From: Gammaproteobacteria bacterium
GTDB lineage: Bacteria > Pseudomonadota > Gammaproteobacteria > Eutrophobiales > Eutrophobiaceae
NCBI GenBank assembly: GCA_030829985.1
Contig: JAURNW010000031.1
Coordinates: forward strand, 36,668 to 100,667
Direction of reading: 5' to 3'
DNA: 64,000 nt
A program made the position numbers and the translations under genes. This document shows positions 10,494 to 18,872 of the stretch, piece by piece. The notes below the pieces were generated by a model. The model saw only the letters and a list, made by a program, of their open reading frames with translations. It was not told the origin of the DNA and made no database searches. Each line of letters opens with the position of its first letter. The stretch's first letter is position 1.

Positions 10494-11224
10494 AAATATT
10501 AATCGTCGACGATGAAACGCTTGCGCGAGAAAGAATGCACAGCCTTGTGTCCGAACTCTATCCTGAGGTCAATATTATTGAAGCCCGCAATGGGATAGAT
10601 GCCCTTGATAAAATATCTACGCAAATGCCGGAAATTGTTCTGTTAGATATACGTATGCCGGGCATGGATGGACTTGAAGTTGCCAATCATTTATTACAGT
10701 TCTCATCACCCCCGGCGATAGTCTTCACAACCGCATATCAGGATCACAGCTTGAGTGCCTTTGATGCAAATGCCGTTGACTACCTGCTTAAACCAATACG
10801 AAAAGAGCGATTAAAAGTTGCAATTGAGCGAGCTACAATCGTTAGCCAATCAAAATTAGCATTACTAAACAAATCAGAAAAAACAAGTACTGCCCGAACA
10901 CATCTTAGCGCTATGGTTCAGGGCAATATACGATTACTGTCGATTGATAATATCTATTACCTTAAAGCAGAACAAAAATACGTCACAGCCGCCTGGCCAG
11001 AAGGAGAACTATTGATCGATGAACCGCTGGTGTCGCTAGAAACTGAATTCAAGGATCATTTTATCCGCATACATAGAAATGCATTGGTCGGAATAAAGTA
11101 TATCGAGGGTCTAACAAAGACGGCCGACGGACAACACACCATCAAACTACTGGGTATGCCAATTGAGTTAACTGTCAGTCGTCGCCATTTTGGCGATGTA
11201 AAAAAAATTATCAAACAACGTTGA
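10490..11224 (+). CDS. algR: AlgR-type LytTR response regulator
   Basis: 244 residues. The receiver domain (1-120) has the acidic pair Asp7/Asp8, phospho-acceptor Asp53 in LLDIRMPGMDG and a switch Lys near 99 (YLLKPI). A LytTR DNA-binding domain (about 138-240) follows, including LLSIDNIYYLKAEQKYV and FIRIHRNALVG. Such proteins bind direct repeats upstream of target promoters. The start overlaps the kinase stop by 4 bp, so the two form a two-component operon. The 3' end overlaps the convergent gshA by 14 bp. In Pseudomonas AlgR activates pilus minor-pilin genes, which is suggestive given the pilus locus 13 kb away, but no site was identified. Confidence 0.88.
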   Translation: MKILIVDDETLARERMHSLVSELYPEVNIIEARNGIDALDKISTQMPEIVLLDIRMPGMDGLEVANHLLQFSSPPAIVFTTAYQDHSLSAFDANAVDYLLKPIRKERLKVAIERATIVSQSKLALLNKSEKTSTARTHLSAMVQGNIRLLSIDNIYYLKAEQKYVTAAWPEGELLIDEPLVSLETEFKDHFIRIHRNALVGIKYIEGLTKTADGQHTIKLLGMPIELTVSRRHFGDVKKIIKQR

Positions 11225-12506
11225 TGATTTCACGCGCGGCGGCCAATAAGGCTAATCTCGCAATAACGCCATAAGTATAAAACCGGTTCTGATGACAATC
11301 CGGATCCTGATTTGGATCGGGCGAAATACAACAATCTTCAAATGCCAATGGCTCGAAGCGCATCCCTGGTGCATTCAAATTCTGACTTGATGAACGTTTG
11401 GCATGTACACGATAAAAACCACCCACAACTTGATGGCCTAACATATATACCACCGGTTCCGCGACAGTACCGTCCTCACCCCATTTTTCATGGGTATAGA
11501 CGCCTTCCTGAATAATCACCTTGGTGACTTTTTGTCCTTCTTTGGTGGTCGCCATTTTTGTGCGCTCTTTGCGATTCAGTGCTGCAATTTCGTCCGCATC
11601 ATATATCGTCATAACACCCATGCCATAGGTTCCGGCATCTGCTTTGACCATTACAAATGGTTTGCACTTGACGCCATGTTTATCATATTTGGTTTGTATA
11701 GCCGTTAATAAAGCGGCTACATTTTTCGATAAACAATCGACACCTTCACGCTTCATAAAATCTACTTCACCACAATTACGAAACATAGGATCGATCAACC
11801 ACGGATCAATATCTATTAACTCGGAAAATTCCTGTGCAACCTGCTGATAAAATGTGAAGTGATTGGACTTTAAACGCGAGGACCAGCCTAGAGCGGTCGG
11901 CGGAGTAATGACTTGTTCTATACCTTTAAATATTTCAGGCTGGCCTGTCGCAAGATCATTATTTAAAACAATAAGGTCCGGATTAAAGTCTTCCAGAAAG
12001 ACCCTGTTTTGATCGCGCTGCAGCGGCTCCAGCAAAACAGATCGCGAAGACTCAAGCTCAATTTTCATAGGGCCATCCAAATCAGGCATTAAACTCCCAA
12101 CGCGAACTTCAAATCCCGCCTTTTCTATTATTGATTGCAGGCTGGCAATATTTTCCATGTAAAACAAATTACGAGTATGGTTTTCCGGGACTAGCAATAT
12201 TTTATCAATTGGCACGGCTATGGATTCAACTGCCATTTGTACGGCATGAATACATAATGCTTCGAATGAAGGATTGAGATTATTGAAACCTGCCGGAAAC
12301 AAGTTGGTATCTACCGGCGCTATTTTATATCCGGCGTTACGTAAATCGACAGAGGCATAAAAAGGGGCCTGTGTTTCACGCCACGCATTTCTAAACCAGG
12401 CCTCAATCACTATCTGATTATCCAGCATTAAACGTTCAAGGTTCTGGAAAGGCCCTGTTAAGGCAGTTGTCAGATGAGGAACCGTGCTTGTTTCATTCAA
12501 AGTCAT
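11211..12506 (-). CDS. gshA: Glutamate-cysteine ligase, T. ferrooxidans-type
   Basis: 431 residues, resembling the distinct gamma-glutamylcysteine synthetase family first defined in acidithiobacilli, which differs from the E. coli-type GshA. Supporting segments are the N-terminal TALTGPFQNLERLMLDNQ, the mid-protein KPFVMVKADAGTYGMGVM ATP-grasp-like stretch and the C-terminal FYRVHAKRSSSQNLNAPG. The reaction is ATP-dependent joining of glutamate and cysteine, the first step of glutathione synthesis. No gshB is adjacent. It converges with algR, with a 14-bp stop-to-stop overlap and no room for a terminator between them. Confidence 0.87.
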   Translation of the reverse strand: MTLNETSTVPHLTTALTGPFQNLERLMLDNQIVIEAWFRNAWRETQAPFYASVDLRNAGYKIAPVDTNLFPAGFNNLNPSFEALCIHAVQMAVESIAVPIDKILLVPENHTRNLFYMENIASLQSIIEKAGFEVRVGSLMPDLDGPMKIELESSRSVLLEPLQRDQNRVFLEDFNPDLIVLNNDLATGQPEIFKGIEQVITPPTALGWSSRLKSNHFTFYQQVAQEFSELIDIDPWLIDPMFRNCGEVDFMKREGVDCLSKNVAALLTAIQTKYDKHGVKCKPFVMVKADAGTYGMGVMTIYDADEIAALNRKERTKMATTKEGQKVTKVIIQEGVYTHEKWGEDGTVAEPVVYMLGHQVVGGFYRVHAKRSSSQNLNAPGMRFEPLAFEDCCISPDPNQDPDCHQNRFYTYGVIARLALLAAAREIINVV

Positions 12507-12569
12507 TTTAAATCAATTCTATTGTTATGTGATTATAGGACGTTCATATCATATTGGTATCAAATGCTG

Positions 12570-13301
12570 TTAATTCAAGTCTCCCCATAACTGTTGTGCA
12601 TTACTCACTGCTGCAACAACAGCCGTTTCAGTTCTCAGTATCCTTGGGCCCATACTGATAGATATACAACCTTTTTCTTCAGCCAGTTTAACTTCATGTT
12701 CGCTAAACCCGCCTTCAGGACCAACAATCAAGCTTAGTTCATTATTCTGGACATCGATATCTAACAGTGAATGCTGACTTGCCGGATGCAATATTAGTCG
12801 CTTCATCGGTGTATCAAGTTCCAGCCATTCGGTAAAGGCAAGTGGTTTTTGGAGGCGCGTTAGTTTATTTCTACCACACTGTTCTGAAGCACTGATAATG
12901 ATATTTTGCCAATGCGTCAATTTGTTTTGTACACGGCTATCCTCCAGCTTCACATTACTGAATTCAGAGATAACCGGAATTATACTGGACACACCGAGTT
13001 CAACTGCTTTTTGAATCGAAAAATCCATGTGCTGACCTCGTGCTACAGCCAGACATAAAGTGATATTCAGCGGCGATTCATTTTCTATTTGAATTGATTT
13101 TAAAAGTTCAATCTGCGCCGATTTTTTTGTTATCTCAATAACTCTTGATTCATACTCACTACCAAGACCATTAAACAGTTTTATTGATCCACCAGCCCGC
13201 ATCCTCAGCACATTGGAAATGTAATGAGCCTTGTCACGCGGCAAAAGAATGACTTCGCCACTGGATAACGGCATATCAATAAAAAGTCTTGGAATACGCA
13301 T
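12570..13301 (-). CDS. rsmE: 16S rRNA m3U1498 methyltransferase RsmE
   Basis: 243 residues, the normal length. RsmE methylates N3 of U1498 in helix 44 of 16S rRNA using SAM. An N-terminal PUA-like domain (1-70) with KAHYISNVLRMRAG (24-37) precedes a SPOUT trefoil-knot methyltransferase. Its knot motifs are clear: LIVGPEGGFS (191-200) and the C-terminal GPRILRTETA (218-227). It is followed by gshA after 63 bp and divergent from hspQ. Confidence 0.97.
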   Translation of the reverse strand: MRIPRLFIDMPLSSGEVILLPRDKAHYISNVLRMRAGGSIKLFNGLGSEYESRVIEITKKSAQIELLKSIQIENESPLNITLCLAVARGQHMDFSIQKAVELGVSSIIPVISEFSNVKLEDSRVQNKLTHWQNIIISASEQCGRNKLTRLQKPLAFTEWLELDTPMKRLILHPASQHSLLDIDVQNNELSLIVGPEGGFSEHEVKLAEEKGCISISMGPRILRTETAVVAAVSNAQQLWGDLN

Positions 13302-13420
13302 TTATAATCTTTATAAAATTTCGTTATTACTACCACTAAGAATGAAAGGTTCTTAAAAAGTTAATTGCCTTTCTGCTATGATTATACCTGTCACTTACTA
13401 ATGGTTATAAATTATTTGCT

Positions 13421-13732
13421 ATGCAACAAGCCAAGTTTTCACCTGGTCAAATTATTCATCATCGAAAATTCGATTATCGCGGCGTTATATTTGATATAGA
13501 TGCTGTATTTAATGGTACCGACGATTGGTATAATACAATAGCCAGGTCTAATCCGCCGAAAGATGAGCCCTGGTACCATGTTCTGGTAGATAATTCTCAA
13601 CAAACTACTTATGTAGCGGAAAGGAATCTTGAAGCGACTGATTCAATAACTCCAATTACTCACCCGCTGATTAATCACTTTTTTATAAACTTTGTCGACG
13701 GACACTACAATCAAAAACACACCACCAACTGA
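13421..13732 (+). CDS. hspQ: Heat shock protein HspQ
   Basis: 103 residues of the HspQ/YccV-like family. Seen directly: AKFSPGQIIHHRKFDYRGVI at the start, the DWYNTIARSNPPKDEPWYHV core and TYVAERNL. HspQ is a small soluble beta-barrel-like protein, known in E. coli as a specificity factor for Lon and as a hemimethylated-DNA-binding homologue that alters dnaA copy control. It is 6 bp upstream of the TerB-like gene and divergent from rsmE. No convincing heat-shock promoter was recognised upstream. Confidence 0.92.
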   Translation: MQQAKFSPGQIIHHRKFDYRGVIFDIDAVFNGTDDWYNTIARSNPPKDEPWYHVLVDNSQQTTYVAERNLEATDSITPITHPLINHFFINFVDGHYNQKHTTN

Positions 13733-13738
13733 TTTAAA

Positions 13739-14188
13739 ATGATTAAGAACTTAAAAGACTACTTTGAAACTTTATTTATCGGGAATGCCGATGGGGAGAC
13801 CTCTCAAGAAAATACTGTTGAACTAGCAACTGCTGTTTTATTGATAGAAATAGGTCTGGCTGATGATCATTTCCACCAGGAAGAACGAGACACAGTAAAA
13901 AATGTATTAACCGAACACTACAAACTGAGTAATGAAAAGATTGAAGAACTGATTGGCCTGGCAGAAAACGAAGTTGATCATGCAGTGTCATTACATGAAT
14001 TTACTAAACTTTTAAACAACTCCCTATCCATGGCTAGCAAAATAAATATTATAGAAAGTTTGTGGCATGTAGCTTATGCCGATGCTGTACTTGATAAATA
14101 CGAAGAATATTACATTAGAAAAATTGCAGACTTGCTCTATATCTCACACACAGATTATATAAAGTCTAAACTAAAAGCAGCGAGCTAA
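13739..14188 (+). CDS. TerB-family protein
   Basis: 149 residues, all-helical, of the TerB/tellurite-resistance-like fold. The tandem acidic helical units are visible: LATAVLLIEIGLADDHFHQEE (start of the first) and HVAYADAVLDKYEEYYIRKI (start of the second), each with metal-binding-type acidic residues. Family members are often stand-alone conserved proteins of unknown function, so the tellurite label should not be taken literally. It starts 6 bp after hspQ, so likely cotranscribed, and converges with rsd 7 bp beyond its stop. Confidence 0.85.
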   Translation: MIKNLKDYFETLFIGNADGETSQENTVELATAVLLIEIGLADDHFHQEERDTVKNVLTEHYKLSNEKIEELIGLAENEVDHAVSLHEFTKLLNNSLSMASKINIIESLWHVAYADAVLDKYEEYYIRKIADLLYISHTDYIKSKLKAAS

Positions 14189-14195
14189 TCTATGC

Positions 14196-14657
14196 TTATA
14201 TTTTGGGCCTTGGAGTAAGCAGTAAATTTATCAATTGATCTTCCAGTTCAATGCGGGTGGTTAATTCTTCTCCCAACATTGATAAGTCTTCCTCGAAATT
14301 ATGTAGTTCGTTTTCGTTATTTTCCGGGTTATATTTTTCATCGAAAGCTAAAGCAATTTCTGTTGTCTGCTCAATACGCGGATATATCTGCGCTGCAAGT
14401 TCAATCACTGCCTTTCGGCGTTCATTTCCTTCTGCGATTCTTTGGTAAAGCCCAAAATGCCCTGCCGCAATATAATCAACCAGGACCTGGTTAAACTCTT
14501 CAAGATCTGCAACAGACTTAACACACCCGTTTTCGGACCCTTCTACCGAGACTTGTAACAATAACGACAACAGCTGGTTTCGTTCCGTTAACATCTCCTG
14601 GATCAGCTGGTTACTACTGGCACGTCGCTCCTGAGTATCTCCTGTTTGTTCTTTCAT
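14196..14657 (-). CDS. rsd: Anti-sigma-70 factor Rsd/AlgQ
   Basis: 153 residues, the expected size for Rsd/AlgQ, an all-helical protein that binds sigma-70 region 4 and frees core polymerase for alternative sigma factors. Diagnostic segments are the RNQLLSLLLQVS helix, DYIAAGHFGLYQRI, and the highly conserved AAQIYPRIEQTTEIALAFDEKY block (start at about residue 88). In Pseudomonas this protein, AlgQ, also affects alginate production, fitting the AlgZ/AlgR homologues nearby, although regulatory coupling here is only inferred. Confidence 0.9.
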   Translation of the reverse strand: MKEQTGDTQERRASSNQLIQEMLTERNQLLSLLLQVSVEGSENGCVKSVADLEEFNQVLVDYIAAGHFGLYQRIAEGNERRKAVIELAAQIYPRIEQTTEIALAFDEKYNPENNENELHNFEEDLSMLGEELTTRIELEDQLINLLLTPRPKI

Positions 14658-14879
14658 ACTTCTATAATGCCACGACCAGCCCGCCCTTCAACGTTCCTGG
14701 CCGACAAAATCCTCCTACATTTAGATAATAAGCTTAACTCACTGATACTCTGCTCTTTTTATGCTACTAGTACCAGATTGACTATATTTTTTAAAATCTG
14801 TTTCGGCTAAACTCCCAAGAATAATAATAATTATCCATATACCAGTATTACCCGATTTGAGAAAACCACGATTAAAACA

Positions 14880-16328
14880 ATGGAAATACCCGGTTATAAA
14901 ATAGAGAGAGAGATCGGTAAAGGGGGGATGGCGACAGTTTATCTGGCCATACAAGAATCCCTGAATCGTTCTGTTGTTCTCAAAATTCTCGACCAAACCA
15001 ACCGTGCTAGCGGCAGCGATATGACTCAACGCTTTATAGACGAAGGTCGGATAATCGCGTCTATGCATCACCCGAATATAGTCACTATATTTGATATTGG
15101 CGTGGCAGGTGAGGAACTTTACATCTCCATGGAATATGTTCATGGCGGCGACTTAAAAAAACGAATGCAGTCTCATGTAACGCCGAAAACCGCGCTTGAT
15201 ATAGTAGCTAAAATTGGCTCTGCACTGGGTAGTGCGCATAATCATAATGTGATACATCGAGATGTTAAACCGGCAAACATACTTTTCCGTGATGAAGATA
15301 CGCCTTTACTCACTGATTTTGGTATTGCCAAGCAAACCGACACGGAGATGGATCTGACCTCTACCGGAATATTTCTTGGTAGCCCAAATTATGTCAGTCC
15401 TGAACAAGCTGATGGCATGCGAGTAGATGGTCGTTCAGATATATATAGTCTCGGCTGTATATTTTACGAGATGTTGACCGGCTACAAGCCATATCATTCC
15501 GATTCTGTGATTGATATTGTAATTCAACATAAGACTTCGCCAGTACCAACATTGCCGGACAACCTTTCTGTTTATCAGCCATTACTAAACCAGATGATGG
15601 CTAAAAACCTTGATGAACGATTCCCCAATGCTGAAGCTATGTTAATGAATGTTAAAAAACTTCAGGCTGTGGTCGATAACGAACAATTAGTTACCGATTT
15701 TGACGTTACCGGTCAAAGCGACGAAAAACCAGGGACTAAAAAGAAGACAATGCTGGTACTAATGGTCCTATTAGCTTTTTCTGCAACCTTCTTCTTTGGT
15801 CTTCAGTTCGTTGATATAAAGCTTAAATCTTCTACTGTAAAAATTGACAAGATATCAACTAATACGGTTTTACCAACAACAACTACAACAAGTGGTAATC
15901 TCGCAGAACAGACTTTAGAAACTATTCAAGCTGAAACGATTAACAATGAACCCGAAACGGAAGAGCCTGCGCCACAAAAACAACCTGTATCAGAAGAAGT
16001 AACGAGTGCTCTGGCATGGCTAGGGAAAAAAAGTCTGGATGAATACAAACTGACGTATCCGGAAAAAGATAACGCTTACTATTATTTTTCCCGATTACTG
16101 GAACTGCAACCTGATAACCAAAAAGCCTATGACGGGATACTGGCGATTGCTGAACGTTATGCAATCCTTGCTGAACGCTCTTTGGCTAATAACGAGATGG
16201 ATAAAACACAAAGTTACATAAACATCGGTCTGCAAATAAACCCTCAAAACGAAGCTTTACTCTCGTTGAAATTACTATTGCCCAACCAGAAAAGCGGTTT
16301 TTGGCAAACACTTAAATCATTATTTTAA
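14880..16328 (+). CDS. Membrane-anchored Ser/Thr protein kinase
   Basis: 482 residues. A complete Hanks-type kinase domain fills about 6-262: glycine loop GKGGMA (13-18), Lys35, helix-C Glu55, catalytic HRDVKPAN (127-134, Asp128), DFG (146-148) and the GSPNYVSPEQ activation segment (167-176). A single membrane helix (about 290-308) places the C-terminal third (309-482) in the periplasm. That part starts Thr/Ser/Glu-rich and becomes helical from about 375, with TPR-like repeats probably binding a ligand or partner. No PASTA repeats are present. It stands alone on the plus strand, 222 bp from divergent rsd, with no phosphatase gene next to it; substrates are unknown. Confidence 0.92.
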   Translation: MEIPGYKIEREIGKGGMATVYLAIQESLNRSVVLKILDQTNRASGSDMTQRFIDEGRIIASMHHPNIVTIFDIGVAGEELYISMEYVHGGDLKKRMQSHVTPKTALDIVAKIGSALGSAHNHNVIHRDVKPANILFRDEDTPLLTDFGIAKQTDTEMDLTSTGIFLGSPNYVSPEQADGMRVDGRSDIYSLGCIFYEMLTGYKPYHSDSVIDIVIQHKTSPVPTLPDNLSVYQPLLNQMMAKNLDERFPNAEAMLMNVKKLQAVVDNEQLVTDFDVTGQSDEKPGTKKKTMLVLMVLLAFSATFFFGLQFVDIKLKSSTVKIDKISTNTVLPTTTTTSGNLAEQTLETIQAETINNEPETEEPAPQKQPVSEEVTSALAWLGKKSLDEYKLTYPEKDNAYYYFSRLLELQPDNQKAYDGILAIAERYAILAERSLANNEMDKTQSYINIGLQINPQNEALLSLKLLLPNQKSGFWQTLKSLF

Positions 16329-16344
16329 ACATATAAGAACTTAA

Positions 16345-16428
16345 CTATTCCCCTGCTTCACCCAAACTCTTTTTAGCAGATTCTGTTTGTGATTTCTCCC
16401 AATCAGCAATCATCGCGCGTAACTCGTC
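16345..16428 (-). other. In-frame coding remnant after a premature stop
   Basis: Directly after the TAA at 16431-16429 the same frame stays open for 27 codons and ends in TAG at 16347-16345. The encoded peptide (DELRAMIADWEKSQ, then TESAKKSLGEAGE) looks like the natural helical C-terminus of the DUF4124-like protein upstream. It is too protein-like to be chance, so the TAA probably replaced a sense codon recently. Confidence 0.6.
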
Positions 16429-16908
16429 TTACAGATTCGTTTTTGCACTATCCTCGTTTTTATCTTCAGCCTCGTCCTGCTTAGCTGCTGCCTCAGTCTC
16501 ATTGTCTAGCATTTGATCTAACGGCTCTTCTTCTATAACTCGCGTCTTGAGTTCGTCAGATTTTTTTGGTTTTTCTTTGACATATTTTTGCTTCAATTCA
16601 AGAGCCTTGGCATTCTTTTTCCTGGCGTCTTCTCTGTCTTGTTCGACCAAAACAAAAGCCTGCTGTCTTAATTGATTACGTACTTCATCATCAACCTCAA
16701 TAGCAGTGTCATCGATTAAGCGCCCATTATCAAAGACAAATACTCTGGGGCCAGCTCCCGGGCTTCTATACCAAACCGGCGGCTTACCCGACAGGTGCGT
16801 TGTGCCAGAATCCGATTCCGTCCACTGATACATACGTGCATAAACGCTGCCGCTGATGACTACAAATAGCGCCAATAGAATTTGTGTGATAATTTTTAGA
16901 TGTCTCAT
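16429..16908 (-). CDS. DUF4124-like secreted protein, probably truncated by an in-frame stop
   Basis: 159 residues. A signal peptide (about 1-24, cleavage near SVYA) is followed by a short WTESDSGTTHLSGKPP segment resembling the DUF4124 domain found at the N-terminus of many gammaproteobacterial periplasmic proteins. The rest is a charged Lys/Glu-rich helical region (85-159) without known motifs. The reading frame continues for 27 sensible codons after the TAA, so the protein was probably about 187 residues originally. Function unknown. It is convergent with the Ser/Thr kinase and 41 bp downstream of the ABC ATPase gene. Confidence 0.75.
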   Translation of the reverse strand: MRHLKIITQILLALFVVISGSVYARMYQWTESDSGTTHLSGKPPVWYRSPGAGPRVFVFDNGRLIDDTAIEVDDEVRNQLRQQAFVLVEQDREDARKKNAKALELKQKYVKEKPKKSDELKTRVIEEEPLDQMLDNETEAAAKQDEAEDKNEDSAKTNL

Positions 16909-16949
16909 GAACTATAAGTATATTCTAATTAGCCCTGGTTTCTAGACCT

Positions 16950-17687
16950 TTAAAGGTTCGCAGTAGCGCCTATACATCTCAAATAGGCTTGCTCAAGACT
17001 CTCTGCCTGAAAATCCTGACAACATTGTGCTGGTGTACCGTTAAAAAACACCTTGCCATCATGCAGGATAATAATCCGGTCACAAATACTCTCCACATCT
17101 GCTAATAAGTGTGTGCTGAAAAAAAGCGTTGTGCCCATCGCTTTTAAATTAATTAAATGGTTCTTCAAATATGCGCGTGCTTTTGGGTCGAGGCCGCTCA
17201 TAGGCTCGTCAAATAACATCATAGGTCGTTGACTCAAAAAACAGGCCGCTAAGCCTAGTTTTTGTGCCATACCTTTAGAAAACTGCCGGACCGATTTTTT
17301 TAATGCAGATAGTTCTAAATCCAATATATTGAATAATTCCTCAATACCCTCTTTTGTAGACTCAACCTGATTCAGTTCGCCCATATAGGAAAGGAAACTT
17401 TCTCCGGTTAGATAATACGGCGGTATAAATTTTTCTGGTAAAAATGAAAGGGATTCACGTGATGATGTTTGATTATGAGATTTGCCAAAGATTTCAATTT
17501 TGCCGGAATCAAACGAAATAAAATCAAGCACTGACTTTATCAGCGTTGTTTTCCCAGCACCATTAACACCTACCAAACCAATATACTCACCTTGGTCAAT
17601 AGATAAATTTATATCCTTGAGCACAACATGGTCACCATAGCGTTTGTTTAAATGCTCAATCTCTAGTGCTGAATTTGAATTGCTCAT
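16950..17687 (-). CDS. ABC transporter ATP-binding protein
   Basis: 245 residues from ATG at 17687. Motifs: Walker A VGVNGAGKTT (39-48), signature FSKGMAQK (136-143), Walker B MMLFDEP (156-162) followed by MSGLDP, and switch His193. It is closest to the CcmA/NatA type that works with ABC-2 permeases. The frame is open 21 codons further up to an ATG at 17750, but that start lies inside the terminator hairpin of the upstream pilin gene, so I prefer the internal ATG. The likely permease is encoded 3.2 kb away (20912-21685), with a pilin and a cyclase between. Substrate unknown. Confidence 0.88.
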   Translation of the reverse strand: MSNSNSALEIEHLNKRYGDHVVLKDINLSIDQGEYIGLVGVNGAGKTTLIKSVLDFISFDSGKIEIFGKSHNQTSSRESLSFLPEKFIPPYYLTGESFLSYMGELNQVESTKEGIEELFNILDLELSALKKSVRQFSKGMAQKLGLAACFLSQRPMMLFDEPMSGLDPKARAYLKNHLINLKAMGTTLFFSTHLLADVESICDRIIILHDGKVFFNGTPAQCCQDFQAESLEQAYLRCIGATANL

Positions 17688-17727
17688 AACTGTTTGTTCA
17701 AATACTTCTCTTCTAACTGCCAAATTA

Positions 17728-17762
17728 TCCGCTAATAAAAATGCCCGCATAAGCGGGCATTG
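17728..17762 (-). terminator. Intrinsic terminator of the pilin gene
   Basis: A perfect 9-bp stem AATGCCCGC / GCGGGCATT (17740-17748 and 17753-17761) with a 4-base loop. On the minus strand it is followed by TTTTATTAG, a U-rich tail. It sits 27 bp after the pilin stop codon, between the pilin gene and the ABC ATPase gene. Confidence 0.85.
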
Positions 17763-17788
17763 TTTACTTTATTACAGTGTACTCTCGA

Positions 17789-18565
17789 TTAATATACAAA
17801 AACCTGCGGGCAATCCTGAAAGTCATCAAAGATGTCATAGATATCAGTCACTGCTTGAGTACCAGCAGCATTTGCAGGTCCAGTCGCCGCTGTCGCTGTC
17901 GAACAGGTTGCATACGAAGGAGCAAATTCAATTCCATCAAAAGTAGTACCGCCACCCGTAACAGTCGCGGCATCCGTCAATCTTAGTACGCCGGTATTTG
18001 GTAAGCCGTCATCTACCTTGACATCCAATTCTCTTGCAATTGTAACAGGGACATTTCGTCCCATATGTAAATTCAGTCGGATGGAGGCCGTTCCGGTATA
18101 ACCGGCATTACGAGTCAAAACTAATGCACCGTTAAATGCATTAGAAGGCCCTACACGAGTTGATTTATAAGCAGCTTCACTATCTGGAACAGCAGTCGCT
18201 GGAGTAAAGCCGCCGCCTAAAAATTGTGACTTAGCGAGCTGCTCCCAAACTGCCGCAGCTTCCTCGAGCGTATTGTCCAATTGTCCATTGCCAGCTAGAG
18301 GAGAAGCTGCAACAGGCAGATTGACGGTTACGCCCATGGCCTGAGAAGCAGCCACAGATCCAAAATCACCCGGAACCTGACGATAACGATCTATAAACCC
18401 GTAATAAGCAGCTTGTATGCCTGAGTTCTGATCAGCGAGATTACGTACGCGAGCACTATTAATTAATTCCTGGCCTTTAAGAATACCGCCCAGAAGTAAT
18501 CCAATGATTACCACTACGATCGCAATTTCGACCAGGGTAAAACCTTTCTGCTTATTAATTTTCAT
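17789..18565 (-). CDS. Type IV prepilin, major-pilin candidate
   Basis: 258 residues. Class III leader MKINKQKG ends at Gly8, cleaved before Phe9 by prepilin peptidase; the mature protein starts FTLVEIAIVV with the conserved Glu5 (Glu13 of the precursor), followed by a hydrophobic helix to about residue 31. The C-terminal globular domain (about 55-258) has only two Cys, near the end, possibly a disulfide loop. It is monocistronic: a good AGGAG-like site before ATG, a promoter candidate at 18600-18628 and its own terminator. That independent strong expression unit next to an MSHA-like operon makes it the best candidate for the main fibre subunit, but it could also be a pseudopilin. Confidence 0.85.
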   Translation of the reverse strand: MKINKQKGFTLVEIAIVVVIIGLLLGGILKGQELINSARVRNLADQNSGIQAAYYGFIDRYRQVPGDFGSVAASQAMGVTVNLPVAASPLAGNGQLDNTLEEAAAVWEQLAKSQFLGGGFTPATAVPDSEAAYKSTRVGPSNAFNGALVLTRNAGYTGTASIRLNLHMGRNVPVTIARELDVKVDDGLPNTGVLRLTDAATVTGGGTTFDGIEFAPSYATCSTATAATGPANAAGTQAVTDIYDIFDDFQDCPQVFVY

Positions 18566-18599
18566 TTTATTTCTCCGTTTAAGCTATAACTGCTTTTGC

Positions 18600-18628
18600 T
18601 CTATACAATGCATATAGCATACCAACAA
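18600..18628 (-). promoter_or_regulatory. Putative sigma-70 promoter of the pilin gene
   Basis: On the minus strand TTGTTG (18628-18623) and TATAGA (18605-18600) are separated by exactly 17 bases. The -10 box ends 34 bases before the pilin ATG. Inferred from consensus only; the surrounding DNA is AT-rich, so chance matches are possible. Confidence 0.4.
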
Positions 18629-18708
18629 TGTATCTTATTGTTTAATATATAAATATTGTATAAACCTAATGTGATTTATTAAAAATTGTGATGATTATCT
18701 AGCAGTAG

Positions 18709-18724
18709 TGTCAAGATCTCGACA
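18709..18724. promoter_or_regulatory. Putative operator palindrome
   Basis: TGTCAAGATCTCGACA is a 16-bp inverted repeat with one mismatched pair, centred on AGATCT, about 145 bp from both flanking start codons. Dimeric regulators bind such sites, but the cognate protein is not known. Confidence 0.35.
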
Positions 18725-18872
18725 TTTAGTGCCAAAATATAGGTGTCCGTATATTGAATATTTAAAAATTATTAAGTTTGGCAAAAAATCGTTCGACTGG
18801 ATAAGATTAGCTTCGGCGGATATATCGCCCTCAACTATTAAAATAAGAATAAATAATTATTTTCCTACATAA

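Larger units (their letters stand above)
18566..18872. other. 307-bp divergent regulatory gap between pilin and cyclase genes
   Basis: No coding frame of interest. The stretch is AT-rich and separates the divergent pilin and adenylate cyclase genes. It contains a sigma-70-like promoter reading toward the pilin (18600-18628) and an almost perfect 16-bp palindrome at 18709-18724. Nothing else was recognised. Confidence 0.6.

Noticed and set aside
14739..15143. A 134-codon minus-strand frame at the kinase start
   Set aside because: It is antisense to the conserved kinase glycine loop and helix C, and its start lies within the kinase gene.
17688..17750. N-terminal extension of the ABC ATPase from ATG 17750
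   Set aside because: The extension would be encoded inside the pilin terminator hairpin and is not similar to ABC ATPase N-termini; ATG 17687 fits the family.
18726..18745. Possible sigma-54 promoter (TGGCAC on the minus strand)
   Set aside because: The -24 element is good, but the -12 GC at the required spacing is replaced by CG, so I do not call it.
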